Assembly: GCA_018263585.1 (NCBI GenBank)
Contig: JAANWZ010000105.1
Span: forward strand, 1-34,992
Direction of reading: 5' to 3'
Source of the DNA: Calditrichota bacterium
GTDB taxonomy: Bacteria > Electryoneota > Electryoneia > Electryoneales > Electryoneaceae
Length of the DNA: 34,992 bases
Every line of letters begins with the position of its first letter. Position 1 is the first letter of the stretch. Below the pieces are notes generated by a model that was not told the origin of the DNA, did no database searches, and was given only the letters and a program-made list of their open reading frames with translations. A program made the translations under genes and the position numbers. This document shows positions 8,914 to 16,862 of the stretch, piece by piece.

Positions 8914-10398
8914 ATGATCAGGCCTTGCCCATCGCTCACGGTGGCCGGTCTCGGCGGAGACGGGGGCAAGACGTTCGTCGCGCTCGCGCTCGCCGCCGCG
9001 TGGACCGGTAACGGCCTCCGCGTCGCGCCGTTCAAGAAGGGGCCCGACTACATCGATGCCGCGTGGCTCTCGTTGGCGGCAGGCGCCCCGTGCAGGAACC
9101 TCGACTCGTTCCTGATGGACGAGGCTGCGATCCTGCGCAGCCGCGACACCGGCTGCGACGGGGCCGACATCGCACTCATCGAGGGCAACCGCGGGCTGTT
9201 TGACGGGGTGGACGTCGAGGGCTCGCACAGCACGGCCGCGCTCGCGCGTCTGCTCGACTCGCCCGTGCTGCTCGTCGTCGATGCGACGAAATCGACGCGC
9301 ACGCTCGCCGCGATCGTGCACGGCCTCACCAGCTTCGACCCCGGGCTCTCGTTCGCCGGGGTCGTGCTCAACAGGATCGGCGGTTCGCGGCACGCAGAGA
9401 TCGCCCGCGGCGCGATCGAACGGTACACGGACGTGCCGGTGCTCGGAGTGATCCCGCGGATCCGAGCGGGGGCCGAGCTGCTGCCCGGCCGCCACCTCGG
9501 GCTCGTCACCGTCGCGGAAAACCCCCGCGCGCGCGAAGCGATCGAACGAGTGCGCGAAACGGTCGCCGGCGCGGTCGATCTGGACAGGATGCGCGAGCGT
9601 GCCGCGCGCACGCGCGAAGGAGTGACCGCGTGCATCCTCCCGCATGCGCCGGTCGATCGGCCCGCACACGGCTGCGCCGCGCGGGAGGATACGGTCGCCG
9701 GCGGCCGGGGAGTTCGCATCGGCGTCGTCCGCGACAGCGCGTTCTCGTTCTACTACCCGGAGAACCTGGAGGCGCTCGAGCGCGGCGGGGCTGAACTGGT
9801 GACGGTGGATTCGCTCACCGACCGCGCGCTTCCCGGCGACCTCGACGCGCTCTACATCGGCGGCGGGTTCCCGGAGACACACGTGGCGAAGCTCGCGGAC
9901 AACAGGCCGTTTCTCGCGAGCGTGCGCCGGGCCGCGGAGAAAGGGCTCCCGATCTACGCCGAGTGCGGCGGGTTGATGCTGCTGTGCGCGGAGGTGGAGT
10001 TCGGCGGCGAGGTTCGCGAGCTCGCGGGTGTGTTCCCATACCGGGCCGCGTGGTCGGACAGGCCGGCCGGGCACGGGTACGTGATCGGTCGCGCCGTCGC
10101 GGACAACCCGTTCTACCCGGTCGGGACAGCGCTGCGCGGGCACGAGTTCCACCATTCGCGGCTCGTGGCCCCGGACGGCTCGCAGCCGGTGACGACGGCG
10201 CTCGAACTGGCACGCGGGACCGGGGTCGGACAGGGCCGCGACGGTCTCGTGCGCGACAACGTGCTCGCGCTGTACACGCATGTGCACGCGTCCGGGACAG
10301 TCGAGTGGGCGCGCGGATTGCTCGCCGCCGCCCGTGTTCGTTCCGGCGCGCGAGCGGCGTCATCTGAACGAGCCGGCCGTGTCCGCACTGGTTGTTGA
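8914..10398 (+). CDS. dsrN: DsrN, cobyrinate/siroheme amidase-like (CobB/CbiA family)
   Basis: P-loop-like start GLGGDGGKTFVALALAAAW, PFKKGPDYIDAAW, EGNRGLFDG, C-terminal glutaminase region (YIGGGFPE, YAECGGLMLL, GHEFHHS); 4 bp after dsrC. Confidence 0.9.
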   Translation: MIRPCPSLTVAGLGGDGGKTFVALALAAAWTGNGLRVAPFKKGPDYIDAAWLSLAAGAPCRNLDSFLMDEAAILRSRDTGCDGADIALIEGNRGLFDGVDVEGSHSTAALARLLDSPVLLVVDATKSTRTLAAIVHGLTSFDPGLSFAGVVLNRIGGSRHAEIARGAIERYTDVPVLGVIPRIRAGAELLPGRHLGLVTVAENPRAREAIERVRETVAGAVDLDRMRERAARTREGVTACILPHAPVDRPAHGCAAREDTVAGGRGVRIGVVRDSAFSFYYPENLEALERGGAELVTVDSLTDRALPGDLDALYIGGGFPETHVAKLADNRPFLASVRRAAEKGLPIYAECGGLMLLCAEVEFGGEVRELAGVFPYRAAWSDRPAGHGYVIGRAVADNPFYPVGTALRGHEFHHSRLVAPDGSQPVTTALELARGTGVGQGRDGLVRDNVLALYTHVHASGTVEWARGLLAAARVRSGARAASSERAGRVRTGC

Positions 10399-10399
10399 T

Positions 10400-10421
10400 C
10401 CGCGGTTGCAAGCAACCGCGG
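10400..10421. repeat. Perfect hairpin CCGCGGTTGC-AA-GCAACCGCGG (TTGC/GCAA palindrome family)
   Basis: 10-bp arms, 2-nt loop; related copies at 16764-16783 and 22208-22227. Confidence 0.75.
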
Positions 10422-10536
10422 GCCTGTGCAGAGTGTCATCCTCAGCCCCTTGCCCTTGACTTCAGTCAAGGCGCAAGGAAGCGAGGTAGTTGCGGGTGCG
10501 TTGATCCGCGAGTGAAGTCGGGGGCAAGGGAACGCC

Positions 10537-10720
10537 GCATTGTGTCATCCTGAACAAGCCGGCCGGGCAGTTTTCAGTTTCAGGCCGGCGCCGTGAAGGA
10601 TCTCGAGAACAGACGGTGACGGAGCATCCACGGGTTAGGTGGTCGAGATTCCTTCGCTTCGCTCAGGACAGGCTCTTCACCCCCCGCACAAACAGACGTG
10701 CGGGGGGTTCAGGATGACAC
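10537..10720. repeat. Palindromic intergenic repeat, TGTCATCCTGAAC ... GTTCAGGATGACA type
   Basis: TGTCATCCTGAACAAGCCGGCCGG..GGCCGGCGCCGTGAAGGATCTCGAGA.., then GTCGAGATTCCTTCGCTTCGCTCAGGACAGGCTCTTCACCCCCCGCACAAACAGACGTGCGGGGGGTTCAGGATGACAC. Confidence 0.85.
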
Positions 10721-10752
10721 TCCATCCGACACCGACTTGTGACGGAGGGAAC

Positions 10753-11337
10753 ATGCTCGCCGAGATCCTCAGCGAACTGCGCAGCGAGCTGATCGAGCGC
10801 TGGAGCGACGAGATCCTCGCCACGTATCCGAGGGCGCGGATCCGGTTCGCGCGCGAGCCGGACCGGTTCAGCGACCCGCTCGCCCACATCCTCCGCCGCG
10901 ACCTGCCGGTGCTGTTCGAGATCGCCGCCGGCGGCGTGTTCGACGGCGACCGGCTCCGCGAGGCGCTCGACCCGCTCTGCCGGCTGCGATCGGTGCAGGA
11001 GTTCAGCGCGTCCGAGGCGGTCCAGTTCGTATTTCTGCTCAAGAAGGTGGTGCGCGAGGCGCTGACCGCGGCGGACTGGAGCCGGGCGGCGGCGCGCGCG
11101 GACGTGCTCGCGTTCGAAACCCGCGTCGATCGAATCGCGCTGCACGCGTTCGACGTGTACACAGCCTGCCGGGAAACTCTGCACGAGATCCGCACCCGGG
11201 AAGCGGGCCGGCGCAGCGAGCTGATCGTGCGCCGCTTTGCGGAAAAGGGGCGGCGCGCGTTCGCCGAGCCCGTCGACCCGGAGCAGACCGGCACGCAGCC
11301 GCCCGCGGACAACGGACACGGGGGGAACGAACCATGA
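10753..11337 (+). CDS. RsbRD N-terminal-domain (PF14361-like) protein, dsrM-coupled
   Basis: ATG at 10753 after GGAGGG RBS; helical N-terminal region (LSELRSELIERWSDEILATYP..ILRRDLPVLFEIAAGGVFDG..LDPLCRLRSVQEFSASEAVQFVFLLKKVVREAL); stop overlaps dsrM start (ATGA). Confidence 0.7.
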   Translation: MLAEILSELRSELIERWSDEILATYPRARIRFAREPDRFSDPLAHILRRDLPVLFEIAAGGVFDGDRLREALDPLCRLRSVQEFSASEAVQFVFLLKKVVREALTAADWSRAAARADVLAFETRVDRIALHAFDVYTACRETLHEIRTREAGRRSELIVRRFAEKGRRAFAEPVDPEQTGTQPPADNGHGGNEP

Positions 11338-12419
11338 GAGTGCTTGCGGCGCTGATCGCCGTGCTCGTCCTCTCCGCGATTCCGGTCGCCGGAATCGCGC
11401 TCGGCTGGGACGCGCTGTTCGGGATCGCGGTCCCCTATCTCGCGCTCGCCGTGTTCCTCGCCGGGATCGTGGTCAAGGTGCTGGGTTGGGGAATGTCGCC
11501 GGTGCCGTTCCGGATCACGACGACCACCGGCCAGCAGAGGTCGTTGCCGTGGATTCGCCGCCAGCCGCTGGAAAGCCCGTCAACCGGGTGGGAGACGTTT
11601 CTGCGCATGATCACCGAGATCGTGCTCTTCCGTTCCCTGTTCCGGAACACGCGCGCCGACCTGAAACAGGGTCGGATCGTGCACGGCTCGGCGAAGTGGC
11701 TGTGGCTGTTCGGGCTCATGTTCCACGCCAGTTTCCTCGTGATCCTGCTCCGTCATTTCAAGTACTTCGTGGAACCGGCGCCGGCGTGGGTCGGCTGGTT
11801 GCAGAACCTCGACGGCTTCTTCCAGGTCGGGCTCCCGATCATCTACCTGACCGACGTGCTGTTCATGCTCGCGGTCGGTTACCTCTTGCTCCGGCGCGTA
11901 CTTCAGCCGGAGTTGCGTTACCTGTCGCTCGCGGCGGACTACCTGCCGCTGTTTCTCCTGCTCGGAATCGCGGGCACAGGGGTGAGCATGCGCTACCTGT
12001 GGAAGGTGGACATCGTGTCGGTGAAGCAGCTCGCGGCGGGCCTGCTCAGTTTCAGCCCGCAGTCGCCGGACGGGATCGGGACGCTGTTCTACGTCCACCT
12101 GTTCCTCGTGAGCAGCCTGCTCGCGTATTTCCCGTTCAGCAAGCTGATGCACATGGCGGGCGTGTTCCTCAGCCCGACGCGGAACCTGGCGAACAACAGC
12201 CGCGCGGTCCGGCATGTGAACCCGTGGGACTACCCGGTGAAAGTGCACACGTACGCGGAATACGAGGACGAGTTCCGCCAGGTGATGAAGGCGGCCGGGC
12301 TGCCGCTCGAACATGACCCGGACGGTCAGTCCGGCGGCGGCGGATCGAAACCGCGCGCACACGAACCGGCGGAACAGGAGCGCCCGCACTCGGCGGGGGA
12401 GGACAGCGCCGATGGCTGA
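11334..12419 (+). CDS. dsrM: DsrM, membrane cytochrome b (NarI-like) subunit of DsrMKJOP
   Basis: Multi-TM with histidines, WLFGLMFHASFLVILLRHFKYF, HLFLVSSLLAYFPFSKLMHMAGVFLSPTRNLANNSR; 8-nt overlap with dsrK. Confidence 0.93.
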   Translation: MRVLAALIAVLVLSAIPVAGIALGWDALFGIAVPYLALAVFLAGIVVKVLGWGMSPVPFRITTTTGQQRSLPWIRRQPLESPSTGWETFLRMITEIVLFRSLFRNTRADLKQGRIVHGSAKWLWLFGLMFHASFLVILLRHFKYFVEPAPAWVGWLQNLDGFFQVGLPIIYLTDVLFMLAVGYLLLRRVLQPELRYLSLAADYLPLFLLLGIAGTGVSMRYLWKVDIVSVKQLAAGLLSFSPQSPDGIGTLFYVHLFLVSSLLAYFPFSKLMHMAGVFLSPTRNLANNSRAVRHVNPWDYPVKVHTYAEYEDEFRQVMKAAGLPLEHDPDGQSGGGGSKPRAHEPAEQERPHSAGEDSADG

Positions 12420-14082
12420 GAAACTGAAACCGGAGCAGGTGATCGACATCGACTACAGCCCGCCGGAGAAGGGCTGGCTGGACGACGCGAAGATCGATTT
12501 CCCGGCGACGAAGGGCACGTGGAACTACGCGGCCACGCCGGAGTCGATGGAGTACCTCGAGCTCCCGAACGCGCGCAAGTGGCAGCCGTACGAGGACGAC
12601 TGGAAGCTGCCCGCCGACTGGCGCCGAATCCTGTTCGAGGGGCTGAAGACGCGGCTGAAACGGTTCCGCAGTTTGAAGCTGTTCATGGACATCTGCGTGC
12701 GTTGCGGCGCGTGCGCGGACAAATGCCACTTCTACCTCGGCTCCGGCGACCCGAAGAACATGCCCGTGCTGCGCGCGGAACTGCTGCGCAGCGTGTACCG
12801 CAACGATTTCACCGCGTTCGGGAAGCTGCTCGGCAGGTTCGCCGGCGCGCGCAGGATGGACATCGACGTGCTCCGCGAGTGGTTCTACTACTTCTACCAG
12901 TGCACGGAGTGCCGCCGCTGCAGCGTGTTCTGCCCGTACGGGATCGACACCGCCGAGATTACGATCGTCGCCCGCGAACTGATGTGGGAGCTCGGGCTCG
13001 GGATCGACTGGGTGAACACGCCGGTCGCGAACTGCTTCCGCACCGGCAACCACCTCGGGGTCCAGCCGCACGGGGTCGTGGACAGCCTCGAGTTCGCCGC
13101 CGAGGAGCTCGAGGAGATCACCGGCATCGAAGTCAACCTCCCGATCAACAAGAAGGGCGCGGAGATCCTGTTCATCACCCCCTCCGCCGACTACTTCGCG
13201 AGCCCGCATTACTACACGCTGCTCGGCTACCTGATGCTGTTCCACGAAATCGGGCTCGACTACACGTGGAGCACGTACGCCTCCGAAGGCGGCAACTTCG
13301 GCCTCTTCCACAGCCACGAGATGATGAAGCGGTTGAATGCGAAGATGTACGCGGAGGCGGAGCGGCTCGGCGTGAACTGGATCCTCGGCGGCGAGTGCGG
13401 CCACATGTGGCGCGTGATCCACCAGTACATGGCAACGATGAACGAGCCCGCCGACTTCCTCGAAACCCCGCGCTCACCGGTCACCGGCACCGTGTTCGAG
13501 CACGCGAAGCAGACGAAGATGGTGCACATCGCCGAGTTCACCGCCGACCTGATCCATCACGGGAAGCTCACGCTCGAGCCGAGCCGCAACGACCACTGGG
13601 TGACGACGCTGCACGACTCGTGCAACCCGGCGCGCGGGATGGGCCTGCTCGAGGAACCGCGCTATGTGATCGACGCATGCTGCAACCAGTTCCACGAGAT
13701 GCCTGAAAACACGATCCGCGAGCAGACGTTCTGCTGCGGCTCCGGCGCCGGACTCGGCACGGAAGAGAACATGGAGATGCGGATGCGCGGCGGGCTGCCG
13801 CGGGGTAGCGCAACGAAATACGTCGCCGACAGGTTCGGCGTCAACATCCTGCTCTGCATGTGCGCGATCGACAAGGCGACGCTGCCCGCGGTGATGGACT
13901 TCTGGGCGCCCGGCACCGAGGTCGGAGGCGTGCACGAGATGGTCGGCAACGCGCTCGTGATGAGCGGCGAGAAACACCGCGACACCGACCTGCGCAGCGA
14001 ACCGTACCCGATCGTCGAGTCGCAGGCGCATCTCGCGCCGCCGGAAGAGACGAAAACGGAGGAGGCGAGGGACGATGCGTGA
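12412..14082 (+). CDS. dsrK: DsrK, HdrD-like iron-sulfur subunit
   Basis: Two 4Fe-4S motifs (CVRCGACADKCHFYLGSGDPKN; CTECRRCSVFCPYGIDTAE) and HdrD-type CCG region (HDSCNPARG..CCNQFHEMPENTIREQTFCCGSGAGLGTEENMEMRMRGG). Confidence 0.96.
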   Translation: MAEKLKPEQVIDIDYSPPEKGWLDDAKIDFPATKGTWNYAATPESMEYLELPNARKWQPYEDDWKLPADWRRILFEGLKTRLKRFRSLKLFMDICVRCGACADKCHFYLGSGDPKNMPVLRAELLRSVYRNDFTAFGKLLGRFAGARRMDIDVLREWFYYFYQCTECRRCSVFCPYGIDTAEITIVARELMWELGLGIDWVNTPVANCFRTGNHLGVQPHGVVDSLEFAAEELEEITGIEVNLPINKKGAEILFITPSADYFASPHYYTLLGYLMLFHEIGLDYTWSTYASEGGNFGLFHSHEMMKRLNAKMYAEAERLGVNWILGGECGHMWRVIHQYMATMNEPADFLETPRSPVTGTVFEHAKQTKMVHIAEFTADLIHHGKLTLEPSRNDHWVTTLHDSCNPARGMGLLEEPRYVIDACCNQFHEMPENTIREQTFCCGSGAGLGTEENMEMRMRGGLPRGSATKYVADRFGVNILLCMCAIDKATLPAVMDFWAPGTEVGGVHEMVGNALVMSGEKHRDTDLRSEPYPIVESQAHLAPPEETKTEEARDDA

Positions 14083-14488
14083 CCTGCCGAAGATCATCAT
14101 CGGGCTCGCGATCTTCGTGATCATCGTCGCGATCCCGCTCTGGTACAACCTCGCCGGCGGCGGAGCGGGCGCAATGCCCGAGCTCGTCGTCGAAACCGAG
14201 GACGTGCCCGGCCGCGACGAGTGTGTGCTCCCCGCCGGACGGATGCGCCCGGAACACATGGACTTGCTCAACCGGTGGCGTGACGAGTACGTGCGCTACG
14301 GCGACCGCGACTTCACCGATCACCGCGGGCGCACGTTCGAGAAGTCGCTGACGAAGACGTGCCTCGACTGCCACGCGAACAAGGACACATTCTGCGACCG
14401 GTGTCACAACTACATGGCCGTCGATCCGTACTGCTGGGACTGCCACGTCGTCCCGGAGGAGCTCGCCGGCCGGGGAGGGCGGCGATGA
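14075..14488 (+). CDS. dsrJ: DsrJ, triheme cytochrome c
   Basis: Three CxxCH motifs (CLDCH, CDRCH, CWDCH) after an N-terminal membrane anchor; position between dsrK and dsrO. Confidence 0.95.
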   Translation: MRDLPKIIIGLAIFVIIVAIPLWYNLAGGGAGAMPELVVETEDVPGRDECVLPAGRMRPEHMDLLNRWRDEYVRYGDRDFTDHRGRTFEKSLTKTCLDCHANKDTFCDRCHNYMAVDPYCWDCHVVPEELAGRGGRR

Positions 14489-15312
14489 TCATCGACCGGC
14501 GCAATTTCGTGCGGGTCGCCGGGCTCGGCGCGCTCGGCGCCGCGGCCGCGCCCGCGTCAACCCTGCTCGCCGAACCGGCCGCGTCCAGGGCGAAAACGGC
14601 CTCCGCGAAACCGCTCACCGCGAAACGGTGGGCGATGGTCGTCGATACGCGCAAGGCGACGGAGGAGAACGTGCGCGCCGCGATCGACGCCTGCCACCGC
14701 GAACACAACGTGCCCGATCTGCACGGCACGAAGGACGAGATCAAGTGGATCTGGGCGGAGTCGTTCGAGCACGCGTTCCACGAGCAGGACCTGCACTACA
14801 TCCCGTCCGCGATGAAACAGGCGCCGACGCTGCTTCTCTGCAACCACTGCGACGATCCGCCGTGCACGCAGGTGTGCCCGACCGGGGCGACATTCAAGCG
14901 CGAGCGCGACGGGATCGTGATGATGGACTGGCACCGCTGCATCGGCTGCCGTTACTGCATCGTCGCCTGCCCGTACGGCTCGCGTTCGTTCAATTTCCGC
15001 GACCCGCGCGCGCACATCGCCGAGATCGACCCGGAGTATCCGACACGGATGCGTGGTGTCGTCGAGAAATGCACGTTCTGCGAGGAGCGGCTCGCGCGCG
15101 GGCGGGAGCCGGCGTGCGTCGAGGCGACGAAAGCGAGCGGGATGATGGTGTTCGGCGACCTCGAGGACCCGGACTCAGAAGTGAGCAGGGCCGTGCGCGC
15201 GCACTTCTGCATCCGCCGGAAACCCGGCCTCGGCACCCAGCCGGAAGTGTACTACATCGTCCCGGAGGTGAAAACCAGGGACAGACCCCAATTTCCGCCC
15301 TTCGAACCATAG
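14485..15312 (+). CDS. dsrO: DsrO, periplasmic Tat-exported ferredoxin-like subunit
   Basis: Twin-arginine signal RRNFVRVAGLGALGAAAAPAS; CNHCDDPPCTQVCPTGATF, CIGCRYCIVACPYG, CTFCEERL motifs; ATGA overlap with dsrJ. Confidence 0.95.
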   Translation: MIIDRRNFVRVAGLGALGAAAAPASTLLAEPAASRAKTASAKPLTAKRWAMVVDTRKATEENVRAAIDACHREHNVPDLHGTKDEIKWIWAESFEHAFHEQDLHYIPSAMKQAPTLLLCNHCDDPPCTQVCPTGATFKRERDGIVMMDWHRCIGCRYCIVACPYGSRSFNFRDPRAHIAEIDPEYPTRMRGVVEKCTFCEERLARGREPACVEATKASGMMVFGDLEDPDSEVSRAVRAHFCIRRKPGLGTQPEVYYIVPEVKTRDRPQFPPFEP

Positions 15313-15364
15313 ACATCAGGTGTGATTTCGGTCCTGCGGAAATTGGGGTCTGTCCCTGGTTTTC
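15270..15364. repeat. 29-bp-arm palindromic element spanning the dsrO stop codon
   Basis: GAAAACCAGGGACAGACCCCAATTTCCGC (15270-15298) is the exact reverse complement of GCGGAAATTGGGGTCTGTCCCTGGTTTTC (15336-15364); 37-nt centre contains the dsrO stop. Confidence 0.95.
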
Positions 15365-15383
15365 GCAACACGGTGAGGAGCTC

Positions 15384-16541
15384 ATGATCGAGCACGCGCT
15401 GCACGGCGACCGCCGCTACTGGAGCTGGATCGTGATCCTGCTCGCGATCATCGGCGCGGGCACGGTCGCCTGGTTCCGCCAGTTCCAGCTCGGGCTCACA
15501 GTGACCGGCCTCTCCCGCGACGTCAGCTGGGGCTTCTACATCGCACAGTTCACGTTCCTCGTCGGAGTCGCCGCTTCCGCGGTGATGGTCGTGCTCCCGT
15601 ACTACCTGCACGACTACAAGCAGTTCGGCAGGCTGACCGTGCTCGGCGAGTTCCTCGCGATCGCGGCGTGCGTGATGTGCGCCGCGTTCATCTTCGTCGA
15701 TATGGGGATGCCGATCCGGCTGATGAACATGTTCATCTACGCGTCCCCGCACTCGATCATGTTCTGGGACACGGTCGTGCTGCTCGGCTACCTGCTGCTC
15801 AACATCGTGATCAGCCGGGTCACGTTCTCCGCGGAGAAGAAGGGGGTCCCACCGCCGAGCTGGATCAAACCGGTGATCATCATCTCGATCCCTTGGGCGA
15901 TCAGCATCCACACGGTGACCGCGTTCCTCTACTCCGGTCTCGCGGCGCGCCCGTTCTGGCTGAGCGCGATCATCGCGCCGCGCTTCCTCGCGAGCGCGTT
16001 CTCGTCAGGCCCGGCGCTGTTGATTCTGCTGGTGCTGCTGCTGCGGAAGGTGGGCATGTTCGACGCCGGCCGGCGCGCGATCCGCGGGCTCGCCACGATC
16101 GTGATGTACGCGCTCGCGATCAACGTGTTCTTCATCCTGATGGAGCTGTTCACCGCGATCTATTCCGGCGAGCCGGAACATCTCGCACACTTCCGCTTCC
16201 TCTACTTCGGCCTCGACGGGAACACGACGATGGTCCCGTGGATGTGGATCTCGTCCCTGCTCGCGGTCGTCTCGCTCGTGCTCCTGTTCAACCCGAACAC
16301 GCGCAACAATTACAGATGGCTCGCCTGGGCAAGCGCGTTCGTGTTCGTCTCGATCTGGATCGATAAGGGGCTGGGGATGGTGGTCACCGGGTTCACGCCG
16401 TCCGTGCTCGGCGAGGTTGTCCCCTACTCTCCGACGGTCAACGAGCTCGTGATCTCGCTCGGGATCTACGGGATCGGCGCGCTCCTGATCACGGTGCTCT
16501 ACAAGGTCGCGCTCTCGATCCGCGCGCTGATGGCGGAGTGA
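15384..16541 (+). CDS. dsrP: DsrP, NrfD-family integral membrane subunit
   Basis: Multi-TM NrfD-like protein (YWSWIVILLAIIGAG..GLSRDVSWGFYIAQFTFLVGVAASAVMVVLPYYLHDYKQFGRLTVLGEFLAI); GGTGAGGAG RBS; last gene of the dsr run. Confidence 0.95.
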   Translation: MIEHALHGDRRYWSWIVILLAIIGAGTVAWFRQFQLGLTVTGLSRDVSWGFYIAQFTFLVGVAASAVMVVLPYYLHDYKQFGRLTVLGEFLAIAACVMCAAFIFVDMGMPIRLMNMFIYASPHSIMFWDTVVLLGYLLLNIVISRVTFSAEKKGVPPPSWIKPVIIISIPWAISIHTVTAFLYSGLAARPFWLSAIIAPRFLASAFSSGPALLILLVLLLRKVGMFDAGRRAIRGLATIVMYALAINVFFILMELFTAIYSGEPEHLAHFRFLYFGLDGNTTMVPWMWISSLLAVVSLVLLFNPNTRNNYRWLAWASAFVFVSIWIDKGLGMVVTGFTPSVLGEVVPYSPTVNELVISLGIYGIGALLITVLYKVALSIRALMAE

Positions 16542-16566
16542 ACGTGTGTACGGCCTGAGCGCTTGC

Positions 16567-16830
16567 ACAGGCCCGTGGTTGCTTGTCAAGCGCGGCTGAT
16601 CCGACGGGGCATGACGACTATTCAACTGTATGATTATCCTTGACTAAAGTCAAGGGCAAGGGTATGTGATCCGGCGGTCCATGAAACCCGGGGCAAGCCC
16701 CGGACCACCCGTCCTTCCGCGCTTGCCGAGCAAGCGCGGGCACGAGTGGGGCGGGAACAGGCCCGTGGTTGCTTGCAACCGCGGCTGATCCGAACGTGTG
16801 TGAAACCCGGGGCAAGCCCCGGGCCACCCA
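16567..16830. repeat. Array of palindromic modules, convergent intergenic region after dsrP
   Basis: CCGGGGC-AA-GCCCCGG (16688-16703), CCGCGCTTGC-CGA-GCAAGCGCGG (16717-16739), CGTGGTTGC-TT-GCAACCGCG (16764-16783), CCCGGGGC-AA-GCCCCGGG (16806-16823), CCTTGAC-TAAA-GTCAAGG (16638-16655). Confidence 0.85.
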
Positions 16831-16862
16831 CGAGGGGGGTCAGGCGGTTTCCAGGCCGGCGT

